Source: Saprospiraceae bacterium
Lineage (GTDB): Bacteria; Bacteroidota; Bacteroidia; Chitinophagales; Saprospiraceae
Direction: 5' to 3'
NCBI GenBank assembly: GCA_026129545.1
Contig: JAHCHX010000004.1
Coordinates: 124,001-188,000 of the forward strand
DNA: 64,000 nucleotides
Shown: one piece after another, positions 13,725 through 23,248 of the stretch
Layout of the letters: every line of letters starts with the position of its first letter
Position numbering within the stretch: the first letter of the stretch is position 1
Program-made: the position numbers and the translations under genes
The notes under the pieces: model-generated
The model's database searches: none
Told to the model about the DNA's origin: nothing
The model's input: the letters and a program-made list of their open reading frames with translations, nothing else

Positions 13725-15440
13725 ATGAAAACAATAGCTCACCTCCTTGCTATCTTCTTCATTTTGATGCCTTGGTGCCGCTCGCCGCTGTTTTCTCAAC
13801 AAAACACCGCCAACAGCGAAAAAGTAATCACCATCACCAAACGAAGCGTTGACAAAGACGGCTCCGAAACCACCGAGACGATTGTCAAAAAAGGCAAAGC
13901 TTCCGAAAACTTTGATGTGGACAAGTACATATCGGAAAACAGAGCCGACAATGTGCAGGTGGAAGTGCGCGTGGAGCAACGCTCCAATGAGGAAAGCACC
14001 GTCACCATGAAACGCTCGCCCAGCAAAGCCAAAAGCCAGAGCACACATCCCGAAGATGGCTATGCAGGCATCTATGGCGCAAAGAGCAACGAGCCTAAGC
14101 CCTTCCTCGGCGTGGAAGAAGACTCCGACGAAGACCCCAACGAGCCGGGATTGGTAGTGGACGTTGTGCGCGGCTCTGCGGCAGATTTGGCGGGCCTGCG
14201 CGACAACGACGTGATTATGTCGCTCAATGGCGCCCCGATAACTCGTTGGAGCGACCTTTCCAACTTTATGAAAACGGCCAAAACTGGCGACAAGGTCAAA
14301 ATCGTCTATCGTCGCAATGGAAAGGAAGCCACCACCGAGGCCACGCTCATCACACGAAGCGAGGTGAAAAAGGAAACGCCCGCGCCACGTGGCTTTCTCG
14401 GCGTGTCGCCCAAAGGCACCGACGACAAGGCCCCCGGCACCATCGTCAGCATCACCAAAAGCTCAGCCGCCGAAAAAGCAGGGCTGCAAACCGGCGATGT
14501 CATTTTCCAACTCGACGACACCACCATCGCCGACTATGAAGACATCAGCGACTTCATGCGATACACCAAGCCCGGCGACAAAGTGCGCATCGTGTTCGAG
14601 CGCAACGGCCAGCGCAACACCACCGAAGCCACGCTTGGCGAGCAAAAGGCATGGGACTGGGAAAACTGGAACATCGGCAACCTCAATCTCGACAACCTAA
14701 AAATTGACATCCGTGATAAAGCCGCCTGCCTCGGCGTGTATAGCGTCAATGCAACCGTGGACGACCAACAAGGCACCCAAATCACGGGGTTCACCGAAAA
14801 GAGCGCCGCACGCGAGTCCAATATGATAACGGGCGACCTTATCACCAGCATCAACGGCCAGCGCGTGCGAGGCCACGATGACCTTTGGAACGAAATCGCC
14901 AAACTCAAGGTGGGCGACAAAGTGGTGGTGGGTTACTTGCGCGACAAACAGCTCGCCACCGTGGAAACCACCCTGAAAGCCTGCCGCGACCAAAGCCGCG
15001 TGGAAATGTCGGAAACCGACGAGGACGGCAACAGCCAAAATCGGCGCTTTTTCACTTGGAACTGGGACCAAGACGAACAACAACGCCTGCGTACCAACCG
15101 AATCATCACTATCCGCAAACCAACCGACGGCGATGCCACCAACGCCGAACTGGCACCCGAGCAACCCACGTCGCAAGACCGCATCCTGACGCTCGACTCC
15201 TTCCGTGCCTACCCCAATCCCACGCAGGGGCAGGTGACCATCTCGTTCAAAGCAGCCCCGATAGCCACTGTGGTCACCCTATACGACATGAACGGGCGCC
15301 AGCTCTTCCGCGAAGAGCTCAATTATTTCAGCGGCGACTATCACCAGCAATTCGACCTCTCGGACTACGCCAAAGGCACGGTCGTCGTCCGGGTGCAGCA
15401 ATCGGAAAAGGTGTTTACCAATCAGATTGTGGTGAACTGA
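13725..15440 (+). CDS. Secreted protein with three PDZ domains and T9SS sorting domain
   Basis: 571 residues. A signal peptide (MKTIAHLLAIFFILMPWCRS, cleavage near 25) is followed by an acidic/Lys-rich region (30-110), PDZ domains at about 125-210 (FLGVEEDS..AGLRDNDVIMSLNG), 222-305 (FLGVSPKG..AGLQTGDVIFQLDD) and 335-420 (CLGVYSVN..NMITGDLITSING), and a type-A T9SS C-terminal domain (495-571; YPNPTQGQVTISF .. YDMNGRQLF .. KGTVVVRVQ). It has no protease domain, so the PDZ modules probably bind C-termini of other proteins at the cell surface. It looks monocistronic and ends at a strong hairpin. Confidence 0.88.
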   Translation: MKTIAHLLAIFFILMPWCRSPLFSQQNTANSEKVITITKRSVDKDGSETTETIVKKGKASENFDVDKYISENRADNVQVEVRVEQRSNEESTVTMKRSPSKAKSQSTHPEDGYAGIYGAKSNEPKPFLGVEEDSDEDPNEPGLVVDVVRGSAADLAGLRDNDVIMSLNGAPITRWSDLSNFMKTAKTGDKVKIVYRRNGKEATTEATLITRSEVKKETPAPRGFLGVSPKGTDDKAPGTIVSITKSSAAEKAGLQTGDVIFQLDDTTIADYEDISDFMRYTKPGDKVRIVFERNGQRNTTEATLGEQKAWDWENWNIGNLNLDNLKIDIRDKAACLGVYSVNATVDDQQGTQITGFTEKSAARESNMITGDLITSINGQRVRGHDDLWNEIAKLKVGDKVVVGYLRDKQLATVETTLKACRDQSRVEMSETDEDGNSQNRRFFTWNWDQDEQQRLRTNRIITIRKPTDGDATNAELAPEQPTSQDRILTLDSFRAYPNPTQGQVTISFKAAPIATVVTLYDMNGRQLFREELNYFSGDYHQQFDLSDYAKGTVVVRVQQSEKVFTNQIVVN

Positions 15441-15500
15441 GCTTGCGCGTCGGATTTGGATGACCGCCCGAACCTGCGAATGTGCGTCCCATAGCATGAA

Positions 15501-15533
15501 CATGAGCCATCCCGAATTTCGGGATGGCTCATG
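15501..15533 (+). terminator. Perfect hairpin after the PDZ gene
   Basis: CATGAGCCATCCCGAA at 15501-15516 pairs with 15518-15533 around a very small loop, 60 bases after the stop at 15440. A T-tract is missing, so it could also be a REP-like palindrome. Confidence 0.7.
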
Positions 15534-15537
15534 TCCC

Positions 15538-15563
15538 TGACAGGATACGCAAGATTGACAGGG
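15538..15563 (+). repeat. Degenerate copy of repeat family R2
   Basis: TGACAGGATACGCAAGATTG followed by ACAGGG resembles the left arm of the inner inverted repeat of the MITE-like element at 13549-13577 with a few substitutions. It follows the hairpin after the PDZ gene. Confidence 0.5.
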
Positions 15564-15673
15564 TATAATGCCCCCCATTATTAGACCACTTCTCTGCACG
15601 TTTGCTCCTTGACAACTTTGCGAATTTTTTGGTCGCGACAGTCATTTCGAGCCTGCTCGAATCTGCTCTTGCT

Positions 15674-18343
15674 ATGAACATTCATCTCCTTCCTATCTGT
15701 TTCGTCCCGTTATACTACTATCCGGTCTTTGCTCAACCCCCACGGTTGGACACCGACCCGCCCAAACGGCAGTATTTCACCCAGCGAATAGCCAACGATG
15801 CCATTGCCTTGGACGGGAAACTGGACGAACCCGTCTGGCAAACCGTAGCCCCCGGCAACGACTTCATCGAATACCAGCCCGATGAGGGCACGCCGCCCAG
15901 CCAACCGACCGAGTTTCGGATACTCTACGACGACAAGTACCTGTACATCGGTTTTCGGATGTTCGATTCCGCGCCCGACTCGCTCGTCCGGCGCATGGAC
16001 CGTCGCGACGAATTTCCGGGCGACTGGGTGGAAATCAACATAGACAGCTACCATGACCTGCGCACGGCGTTTTCGTTCACCTTTTCGTGCAGCGGGGTGC
16101 GCGGCGATGAGTTTGTCAGCAACAACGGCGAAGACTGGGACTCCAACTGGAACCCGATCTGGGACGGCAAATCCCAGGTGGATTCGCTGGGCTGGACGGC
16201 CGAGGTGAAAATCCCGTTCAGTCAACTGCGCTACAACAACGACCCGGAGCAGGTGTGGGGCTTTCAGGTGCAGCGGAACATCTTTCGAAAAAACGAACGC
16301 TCTACCTTCCAGCACATCCCGCAAAGCGGCAGCGGCTGGGTCAGCAGGTTCGCCGAACTGCACGGACTGAGCAACCTGCCGCGCAACAAGGGCATGGAAA
16401 TCGCCCCCTACCTGTTGGCCAAAACCGAGCACTTTGAAAAACAGCTGGGCAACCCCTTCGCCGACGGCTCGAACCAGCAGGTCACGGTGGGCGTGGACGG
16501 CAAGTTCGCCGTGACCCGCGACCTCATCCTCGACTACACCGTGAACCCCGACTTTGGCCAAGTGGAGGCCGACCCCGGCGCCGTGCGGCTCGACGGCTAC
16601 CAGATTTTTTTCAGCGAACGCCGCCCCTTTTTCATGGAAAGCCGAAACCTGTTCGACTACAACCTGACCGGCTCCGCCACGGGCTTCGATTTCGACGGCG
16701 ACCTGCTGTTCTACTCCCGACGGATCGGCGGCGCGCCACACGGACGACCGCACTTGAACCCCGGCGAATTTGCCGATGTGCCGCAAGCGACCTCGATTTT
16801 GGGCGCAGCCAAGTTTTCGGGAAAAACCAAAAAAGGCTGGTCGGTCGGTCTTTTGGAAAGCGTGACCCGCCGCGAAAACGCTCAAATTGACCGCAACGGC
16901 GAGCGCCGAAAAGAATTGGTGGAGCCGCGAACCAACTATTTCGTCGGGCGGCTGATGAAAGACTACGACCAAGGGAACACGATTATCGGCGCTGTTTTCA
17001 CGGCGGTGAACCGCGAAAAGGGCCTCGATTGGCTGCACCGCAGCGCCTACTCCGGCGGGCTGGACGTGCAGCATTTCTGGAAAAGCCGCTGGTGGAACGT
17101 CACGGGCAAACTGCTTTTCAGTCGGGTGCAAGGCTCCCCGGAAGCCATATTGGCCACTCAGCGCAGTTTCGAGCGCTATTTCCAGCGGGCCAATGCGCCG
17201 CACCTTCGGCTTGACCCCACCCGCACCGCACTCACCGGCACTGGCGGCACCGTCAAAATCGGGAAGTACGGCGGCAAGCCGGACAAATTGGGCGGCATCG
17301 TCAAATTCGAGGCGGGCGGCACCTGGCGTTCGCCCGAGTTCGAGGTGAACGACATCGGCTTCCTGCAAAGTGCCGACGAGGTGAACCACTTTGTGTGGGC
17401 GGGCTACCATATCCAGCAGCCGTTTTCGGTGTTTCGGAATATACGCTTCAACTACAACCACTGGTTCCGGTGGGACTTTGGCGGGCGGCACCTGTTCACG
17501 TTTTACAACGTGAATGCACACGCCTTTTTTCAGAGCAACTGGAATGTGGGCACGGGCTTTTTTCTCAACCCGCACGATATCTCCAACAATGCCCTGCGCG
17601 GCAGCGCGCCGTTGCGTCGGCCTAACGGTTATGGAGCGTTTGCCTACTTTGATTCGGATGAGCGGAAAAAGATGTCGTTCTACGGCAATGCCAATTTTTT
17701 CAACGGATTCGAGCGCGTCGTCACCTCGCGGAGCGTAAACGTCGGCATCAATGTGCAGGCCACCGATGCCCTACGTTTCGGCCTTTACCCCGGCTACGAC
17801 TACGCCTGGCGGAAGCAAGACCAGTATGTGCAAACTGTGCGCCGGGGCGACGAGACCCGCACCATTGTGAGCGAGGTGAAGCAGCAGAGTTTTTCGCTAA
17901 CCGGCCGCCTGACCTACAACCTGACCCCCAACCTGACCGTCCAGTATTACGGCCAACCCTTCATTTTCAGGGCGCTGTACAACCACTACGGCATCGTGAC
18001 CGATCCGTTGGCGCAGGGTTATGACACGCGTTTCCATCGGTTCGGCGAGCAAGAGCTCACGGCCAAAGACGGCTTGTTTTCGGTGGACGAAAACCGCGAC
18101 GGCACGACCGACTACACATTCTCCAAGCCCGATTTCAATTTTATCCAGTTCCGCTCCAACTTGGTGGTGCGCTGGGAGTACATCCCCGGTTCAGAGATCT
18201 TTTTGGTGTGGTCGCAGGGCGCCACCCCCGATGCGTACCACGATTTGGACACCCCGGTCATCCGCAGCCTGTTCGGCAATGTGTTCGACGTGCAGCCCGT
18301 GAACATTTTGTTGGTGAAGGCGACGTATCGGTTTTTGAAGTGA
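15674..18343 (+). CDS. DUF5916 outer-membrane protein with CBM9-like domain
   Basis: I choose the ATG at 15674 because it gives a proper signal peptide (MNIHLLPICFVPLYYYPVFA); 889 residues. Residues about 35-215 form a carbohydrate-binding family 9-like domain (AIALDGKLDEPVWQ, RILYDDKYLYIGFRMFD, DDWVEINIDSYHD-like stretch). Residues about 240-889 are a DUF5916 region with many alternating strands (TRDLILDYTVNPDFGQVEADP, FFSERRPFFMESRNLFDY, RRIGGAPHG) ending in an aromatic FLK, as in a beta-barrel. Proteins of this type are common in Bacteroidota and often sit near secreted hydrolases. The ligand is unknown. Confidence 0.88.
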   Translation: MNIHLLPICFVPLYYYPVFAQPPRLDTDPPKRQYFTQRIANDAIALDGKLDEPVWQTVAPGNDFIEYQPDEGTPPSQPTEFRILYDDKYLYIGFRMFDSAPDSLVRRMDRRDEFPGDWVEINIDSYHDLRTAFSFTFSCSGVRGDEFVSNNGEDWDSNWNPIWDGKSQVDSLGWTAEVKIPFSQLRYNNDPEQVWGFQVQRNIFRKNERSTFQHIPQSGSGWVSRFAELHGLSNLPRNKGMEIAPYLLAKTEHFEKQLGNPFADGSNQQVTVGVDGKFAVTRDLILDYTVNPDFGQVEADPGAVRLDGYQIFFSERRPFFMESRNLFDYNLTGSATGFDFDGDLLFYSRRIGGAPHGRPHLNPGEFADVPQATSILGAAKFSGKTKKGWSVGLLESVTRRENAQIDRNGERRKELVEPRTNYFVGRLMKDYDQGNTIIGAVFTAVNREKGLDWLHRSAYSGGLDVQHFWKSRWWNVTGKLLFSRVQGSPEAILATQRSFERYFQRANAPHLRLDPTRTALTGTGGTVKIGKYGGKPDKLGGIVKFEAGGTWRSPEFEVNDIGFLQSADEVNHFVWAGYHIQQPFSVFRNIRFNYNHWFRWDFGGRHLFTFYNVNAHAFFQSNWNVGTGFFLNPHDISNNALRGSAPLRRPNGYGAFAYFDSDERKKMSFYGNANFFNGFERVVTSRSVNVGINVQATDALRFGLYPGYDYAWRKQDQYVQTVRRGDETRTIVSEVKQQSFSLTGRLTYNLTPNLTVQYYGQPFIFRALYNHYGIVTDPLAQGYDTRFHRFGEQELTAKDGLFSVDENRDGTTDYTFSKPDFNFIQFRSNLVVRWEYIPGSEIFLVWSQGATPDAYHDLDTPVIRSLFGNVFDVQPVNILLVKATYRFLK

Positions 18344-18815
18344 GTGCTGTATCGGCTATGAGAAACTTTGGTCATACTGTTTCCCCAACAATCAAGAACA
18401 AGGCCTTTTGCAAGGTGTGTTTGACCGCTGATTCGTCGCATCGAGCACTTGCCATGCGGCACGCTTCTCTTGAAAAAATACCGGTCTGGTTGTGGAAAAC
18501 CTACCTAGGCTTTTAAAAGTGTGTTTGAAAAACAGGCTTAGCATGGCCGCTCATGTGGATTTTATTTTATACTTCGCGCCGCCAAGTTTTGGGCATGGCT
18601 AAAAGCGCAATCTGTTCAAAATCATGAAATCAATCATGGTCATCTGACAAATCCTAGCGAATCAAGGTATAACATTGCTCTCAAAGCAGTCAAGCCACAC
18701 CCACGCAATGGCGTTTTTCAAACAGTTTTTATGAGCGCCTTGTGTTCGGCAAAACCACATCGCCACAGGAATTTCCCAAAAATGAATGACTTTCGCCTTG
18801 CCGAAATCGTTGTCT
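18344..18815. other. Intergenic region with repeat R1
   Basis: About 470 bases between two same-strand genes. It carries R1 copy 2 (18578-18671); nothing else recognisable was seen on either side of it. Confidence 0.6.
18578..18671 (+). repeat. Interspersed repeat R1, copy 2
   Basis: 94 bp from TATACTTCGCGCCGCCAAG to GGTATA, containing GGGCATGGCT, ATCAATCATGGTCATCTGAC and CAAATCCTAGCGAATCAAGG. It is clearly homologous to copy 1 with about 10 bases deleted. Confidence 0.9.
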
Positions 18816-21053
18816 ATGAAAAAAACAAATGCCTTACCCGCCGCCCTTCTGACGATAGTGGGCCTCCTTCTGCCTCCCGCGCTGCTTCCCGCGCAAAAAG
18901 CCATCACCCTCGACGACTGCTTTGTCTATTTCAGGTTCTACCCCGAACCGGGCCCCCATTTTCATTTTCTGAAAGACGGGGTGCGCTATGTGGAAGCCGA
19001 CGACAAAGGGCTGCGCATCCATGACGTGCGCAATGCCGATTTCGATTCGCTGGTGCCGCTCAACCTGCCTCCCGAAGCGCGGGAATACGACGAGTTCACG
19101 TTCAGCGAGGATGAAACCAAACTCATCTTGCGCACGAAAAAAGAATCGGTGTATCGCCACTCCGTGTTGGCCGACTATTTTGTGTACGACTTCACGACAG
19201 CGGCCACCACATCTGTCTTCGAAGCAGGCAAGCAGCAATTTGTCGCGTTGGCACCCGACGGCGCTCATGTTGCCTTCGTGGCAAACAACAACTTGTACGT
19301 CAAGGATTTGGCTACCGGGGAAACCACACAGGTCACTCGCGATGGCGAACGCAACCACATCATCAATGGATTGCCCGACTGGGTTTATGAGGAAGAATTC
19401 AGCCCTGTCAGCGGCGAGGGCATGGTAGCGTCGAAATGGAGTCCCGATGGCTCCAAAATCGCCTTCCTCCGATTCGACGAGCGCGAGGTGCCAGAGTTTC
19501 CCCTCACATGGTATGAGGGCGGGATGTATCCGCGCCAGTCGTCATTCAAATATCCAAAGGTAGGCGAACCCAACTCGGTGGTCAGCGTGCACATCTACGA
19601 TGTGGATGCGCGTACCACAATCGGTCAAATAGATGCCTTGGAAGCCGACGATTATGTGCCGCGCATTCATTGGACGACCGACAATCAGCTCGTCGTCACG
19701 CGGCTCAATCGCCCACAAGACACGCTCGAACTGCTGCTTGCTCTTTCCAACCGAGTGCTTCACGACGCGGCAGAAAACAAAAACTGGATACCCGTGCGCC
19801 CCCTTTTGCGAGAGACCGACCCCGCCTTCGTGGAAATCCACGACAACCTGATTTTTCTGAAAAACGGCCAGCAGTTCATCTGGACAAGCGAGCGCAACGG
19901 CTTCAATCACGTCTATCTGCAAAACATGGACGGGAAAACAGTGCGCCCACTCACTTTGGGCGACTTCGATGTGACGGCATTCTACGGCGTGGACGAAGAA
20001 AATGGTAAATTTTATTACCAAACAGCCACGCCCACCCCGCTCGACCGACAAGTGTGGGAAGGCTTGCTCGCGGGCGGCGAACCCAGATTGATGACCCCCA
20101 AACTCGGCATGAACGAAGTGACCTTCAGCCCTACCTTCGACTTCTACACGCACACTTGGTCGGACATCAACACCCCCCCGGTAGTGACGCTTTGCCGCCG
20201 CAATGGCGAAGTGCTGCGCACGTTTACCGACAATGAGCGCGTCCACCATTTGACTAAAGAATATGGCTTCGCTCCCAAGGCGTTTTTTGCCTTCGACCTT
20301 GCCCCGACAGCATCGGGAGCAGGACTGCCGCTAAACGGTTGGATACTCAAACCCGCCGACTTCGACAGCACGAAAAAATACCCTGTCCTGTTCGACATTT
20401 ATGGTGGCCCAAACTCCCAGACCGTTCAGAATCAGTACAATGGCTACATCGGGGCGTGGCACCAATTGTTGGCACAAAAAGGCTACATCGTGGTCAGCGT
20501 GGACAATCGAGGCACGGGCGCTCGCGGACGCGACTTCAGAAAGTGTACCCAGCTCCAGCTCGGCAAACTTGAGACCGAAGACCAAATCGCCGCAGCCCGC
20601 TATTTCGGTTCTCTCCCTTGGGTGGATGCGGGGCGCATTGGCATCTGGGGCTGGAGCTTCGGCGGCTACCTGAGCACCTCCTGTATTTTGAAGGGCAACG
20701 ACGTGTTCAAAATGGCCATGGCCGTCGCCCCAGTCACCAACTGGAAATGGTACGACACGGCCTACACCGAGCGATATATGCGCACCACCAAAGACAATGC
20801 AAGGGGCTATGAAGACAATTCACCCATCAACTTCGCCGACCAACTGCGCGGGGGAAACTACCTCATCTGCCACGGTATGGCCGACGACAACGTGCATTGG
20901 CAACAAACAACAGAGATGATAAATGCCTTGATAAAAGCGAACAAACAGTTCGAGACTTATTACTACCCCAACCGCAATCACGGCATCTACGGGAAAAACG
21001 CCACGCGCCACCTATTCACCAAATTGACCGCGTTTGTGTTGGAGAAACTGTGA
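18816..21053 (+). CDS. Dipeptidyl peptidase IV family serine peptidase (S9B)
   Basis: I choose the ATG at 18816, which opens a signal peptide (MKKTNALPAALLTIVGLLLP); 745 residues, a usual length for bacterial DPP-IV. The N-terminal beta-propeller (about 30-480) contains the DPP-IV glutamate region LPDWVYEEEFS, which binds the substrate amino terminus. The alpha/beta-hydrolase domain has the triad Ser614 in GWSFGGY, Asp690 or 691 in ADDNVH and His722 in NRNHGI. It removes Xaa-Pro dipeptides from peptides in the periplasm or outside the cell. It probably helps protein scavenging together with the neighbouring outer-membrane proteins. Confidence 0.94.
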   Translation: MKKTNALPAALLTIVGLLLPPALLPAQKAITLDDCFVYFRFYPEPGPHFHFLKDGVRYVEADDKGLRIHDVRNADFDSLVPLNLPPEAREYDEFTFSEDETKLILRTKKESVYRHSVLADYFVYDFTTAATTSVFEAGKQQFVALAPDGAHVAFVANNNLYVKDLATGETTQVTRDGERNHIINGLPDWVYEEEFSPVSGEGMVASKWSPDGSKIAFLRFDEREVPEFPLTWYEGGMYPRQSSFKYPKVGEPNSVVSVHIYDVDARTTIGQIDALEADDYVPRIHWTTDNQLVVTRLNRPQDTLELLLALSNRVLHDAAENKNWIPVRPLLRETDPAFVEIHDNLIFLKNGQQFIWTSERNGFNHVYLQNMDGKTVRPLTLGDFDVTAFYGVDEENGKFYYQTATPTPLDRQVWEGLLAGGEPRLMTPKLGMNEVTFSPTFDFYTHTWSDINTPPVVTLCRRNGEVLRTFTDNERVHHLTKEYGFAPKAFFAFDLAPTASGAGLPLNGWILKPADFDSTKKYPVLFDIYGGPNSQTVQNQYNGYIGAWHQLLAQKGYIVVSVDNRGTGARGRDFRKCTQLQLGKLETEDQIAAARYFGSLPWVDAGRIGIWGWSFGGYLSTSCILKGNDVFKMAMAVAPVTNWKWYDTAYTERYMRTTKDNARGYEDNSPINFADQLRGGNYLICHGMADDNVHWQQTTEMINALIKANKQFETYYYPNRNHGIYGKNATRHLFTKLTAFVLEKL

Positions 21054-21154
21054 TTCGGATATTTTCGGAAAAAATACGGGTATTTTGAAACCTCAACCCA
21101 GACAGCGTTAGCCCTCTAAACCCTATCTTACCTCCGAAAAAAATCCTCCCGCGT

Positions 21155-21847
21155 ATGAAACACTTGCTCGTCCTTGCCGCTCTGTGCCTGCTCGCCCCGA
21201 ACCTCGAAGCGCAAAAAGCATTTGGCAAGCTCGTCGTCGGCCTTGAAATGGGATTCGATGTCAACCAGTTCACCGAAGGCATCAAACCCCGATTCATACC
21301 CGGCATTCAGGCCGAGGCACCCTGGGGGCCTTTTTCCTTCGGCATCGGCTTGGGCAGGGAAATCTACCGCGAGTACGACTACTACACCTACACGGGCCAG
21401 TCCGTCACCCGCATCGAGAACGAGCAAGCCGTCACCTACTACCTCTCCGATGCCCACGCCTTTCGCCCTGCCTATTGGACCATCCCCATCAAGATTGACT
21501 ACCGTTTCCACAAGTGCCACTGCGTTTTTCTGCACGCAGGCGTGACCTTCGATTTTTTCAGCGACAGCCCGCCCGACCGCATCACGTTTCGCAATGCCGA
21601 GCTGCGCCAACAGCTATTGACGGAAGTGGGGCGCGAGCTCTTGTTCAAACAACGGACAAAGAGCTACGAGTTCGGCATCGGTTTCAAATTGCACTCCAAC
21701 GACTACTTCCGCCTCGTGGCGCGGCCCTCGGTGGTGTGGAGCGAAAATCCCGAGATATACACCGACGCGCCAGCGTACATCCCCACGCTGCGCATGACGT
21801 TTGGGGCGCAATATGCTTTTATCCGGTACGGAAGTAGTAAAAAGTAG
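21155..21847 (+). CDS. Outer-membrane beta-barrel protein
   Basis: 230 residues with a signal peptide (MKHLLVLAALCLLAPNLEAQ, cleavage near 20). Alternating polar/hydrophobic strands run to the C-terminus (FGKLVVGLEMGFDVNQF, FSFGIGLGREIYREY, YWTIPIKIDYRFH, CVFLHAGVTFDFF, YEFGIGFKLHS, FRLVARPSVVW, LRMTFGAQYAFIRY). This is the OMP_b-brl type common in Bacteroidota. It begins about 100 bases after the DPP-IV gene, so a shared transcript is possible. No specific function can be assigned. Confidence 0.8.
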   Translation: MKHLLVLAALCLLAPNLEAQKAFGKLVVGLEMGFDVNQFTEGIKPRFIPGIQAEAPWGPFSFGIGLGREIYREYDYYTYTGQSVTRIENEQAVTYYLSDAHAFRPAYWTIPIKIDYRFHKCHCVFLHAGVTFDFFSDSPPDRITFRNAELRQQLLTEVGRELLFKQRTKSYEFGIGFKLHSNDYFRLVARPSVVWSENPEIYTDAPAYIPTLRMTFGAQYAFIRYGSSKK

Positions 21848-21929
21848 CGCATGAAAAGTAGCGGCAGCCACAGCAGAATCATTCGGTCAGCACAATAGCA
21901 ACTCACCTTTTTCTAAATTCAATTTCATC

Positions 21930-22373
21930 ATGAGAAAGCAAGTTTTATTTCTGTGTTCCCTTATTGCCTTCATAGGCATCGCGCTCAATGCTAATGCACA
22001 AGCACGCACGGATGTGCGAGACTTCGTAGCCGCCGCCAAAGAGACCGGCGAACAATTGGAAAGGCTGCTCCCATCCATGCAGAAAGACCGCAAAGCCACA
22101 GCATACGTCCCAATAATCGAATCTGCCATCAGGCTATCCGCACGCGTGCAGCAAGCAGGAGCCGGAATGAGCCAAAAACAGTACAACGGCTTCCAGCGCG
22201 AATTGGCCAAAATCGAGGCAGATTTAAACACCCAAACCACACAAGAACAAACCCCACACACCTGCCATGGCAAATGCGAGGCTGACTTTCCCGGAAAAGG
22301 CGGAGGCAAAGGCTGGAAGCGATTCTGGTGCAAAGTTGCCTGCATCAAGCTTGGACCGATTAGTGGGCAGTAG
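21930..22373 (+). CDS. Small secreted protein with a cationic C-terminus and paired CxxxC motifs
   Basis: 147 residues; I do not recognise the family. A signal peptide (MRKQVLFLCSLIAFIGIALN, cleavage near 24) precedes a helical region (about 28-103). The C-terminal 40 residues have Cys112, 116, 134 and 138 (C-x3-C-x17-C-x3-C) in a Lys/Gly-rich setting (KCEADFPGKGGGKGWKRFWC). This could be two disulfides, a metal site or a cationic toxin-like tail. The gene is followed by a large palindrome. No partner or immunity gene is obvious. Confidence 0.65.
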   Translation: MRKQVLFLCSLIAFIGIALNANAQARTDVRDFVAAAKETGEQLERLLPSMQKDRKATAYVPIIESAIRLSARVQQAGAGMSQKQYNGFQRELAKIEADLNTQTTQEQTPHTCHGKCEADFPGKGGGKGWKRFWCKVACIKLGPISGQ

Positions 22374-22395
22374 AAGCATCTGCGAATAAAACTAC

Positions 22396-22456
22396 TTCGC
22401 CGTTCCATCGGAACGATACCTCGCTCATTTAGGTACCGTTCTGACGGAACGGCGAA
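22396..22456. repeat. Long palindrome after the small secreted protein gene
   Basis: TTCGCCGTTCC (22396-22406) and GGAACGGCGAA (22446-22456) are exact complements. Inside, GGAACG-A-TACC pairs with GGTA-C-CGTTC, giving a 61-base nearly continuous hairpin. It lies 22 bases after the stop at 22373 and 48 bases before the metallo-beta-lactamase gene. Confidence 0.8.
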
Positions 22457-22504
22457 AACTTCCTTTAGCACGCCCCCCCATTCTCCAATCATCCCATTCC
22501 ATCC

Positions 22505-23248
22505 ATGCCCTTTTACCCTCGTTTTTTGGCACTGTTTCTCCTTGCCGCCTGTGCTTCCGTCAAAAAACCTGCGCCACCGCTTCTCCATTCGGATACCCTG
22601 AAAATAGAGGCGCTGACCCCCGGCGTGTTTGTGCATATTTCCTACTTCGAGAGCGAACAGTTCGGGCGAGTCCCTTGCAACGGCATGGTTTACTTCCGTG
22701 ACAGGGAAGCCATTGTTTTCGATACGCCAACCGATAGCGCCGCTTCCGCAACACTCATCCACTGGATTGAAAACAAGTGGAAAAAGCGCGTCAAGGCAGT
22801 GGTCATCAACCATTTCCACGAAGATTGTCTCGGTGGGCTGGCAGCATTTCATGCGCACGGCATACCGTCTTATGCCAACCAGTTGACCATTGACCTTGCT
22901 CGCGCCAACGCAAGGGCGGTGCTGCCGCAATACGGGTTCGATTGGATGCTGACCCTCTTCTGCGGAGACCGAACAGTGGAAAACCGTTTTTTCGGCAAAG
23001 GCCACACCCACGACAATATCGTATCATACCTGCCCGCGGAGAAAACACTCTTTGGCGGCTGTCTCGTCAAGGCCATGAACGCCGGGAAGGGCAACCTCGC
23101 CGATGCCGACACCACCGAATGGTCGGCAACCATAGAATCGGTGAAGCAAGCTTACCCGGACGTGAAATTTGTCGTTCCCGGTCACGGCGCATCGGGCGGC
23201 GCCGAGCTGCTCGATTTTACTTCAAAACTTTTTAGAGAGGGGCAATAA
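22505..23248 (+). CDS. Subclass B1-type metallo-beta-lactamase, lipoprotein
   Basis: 247 residues. The start MPFYPRFLALFLLAAC is a lipoprotein signal with Cys16 as the acylation site. All six zinc ligands of subclass B1 are in place: His103, His105 and Asp107 in NHFHEDC, His167 in GKGHTHDN, Cys186 in GGCLVK and His227 in PGHG. The length fits the class. It would hydrolyse beta-lactams, possibly carbapenems, in the periplasm. It sits among exported proteins with no mobile-element genes next to it, which suggests a resident chromosomal enzyme. Substrate range cannot be inferred, and a related non-lactam hydrolase is possible. Confidence 0.85.
   Translation: MPFYPRFLALFLLAACASVKKPAPPLLHSDTLKIEALTPGVFVHISYFESEQFGRVPCNGMVYFRDREAIVFDTPTDSAASATLIHWIENKWKKRVKAVVINHFHEDCLGGLAAFHAHGIPSYANQLTIDLARANARAVLPQYGFDWMLTLFCGDRTVENRFFGKGHTHDNIVSYLPAEKTLFGGCLVKAMNAGKGNLADADTTEWSATIESVKQAYPDVKFVVPGHGASGGAELLDFTSKLFREGQ

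Noticed and set aside
15710..17575. 621-residue open frame on the minus strand
   Set aside because: It lies opposite the DUF5916 gene, is Val/Gly/Ala-rich, and has no recognisable motif; it is a typical antisense shadow in GC-rich DNA.
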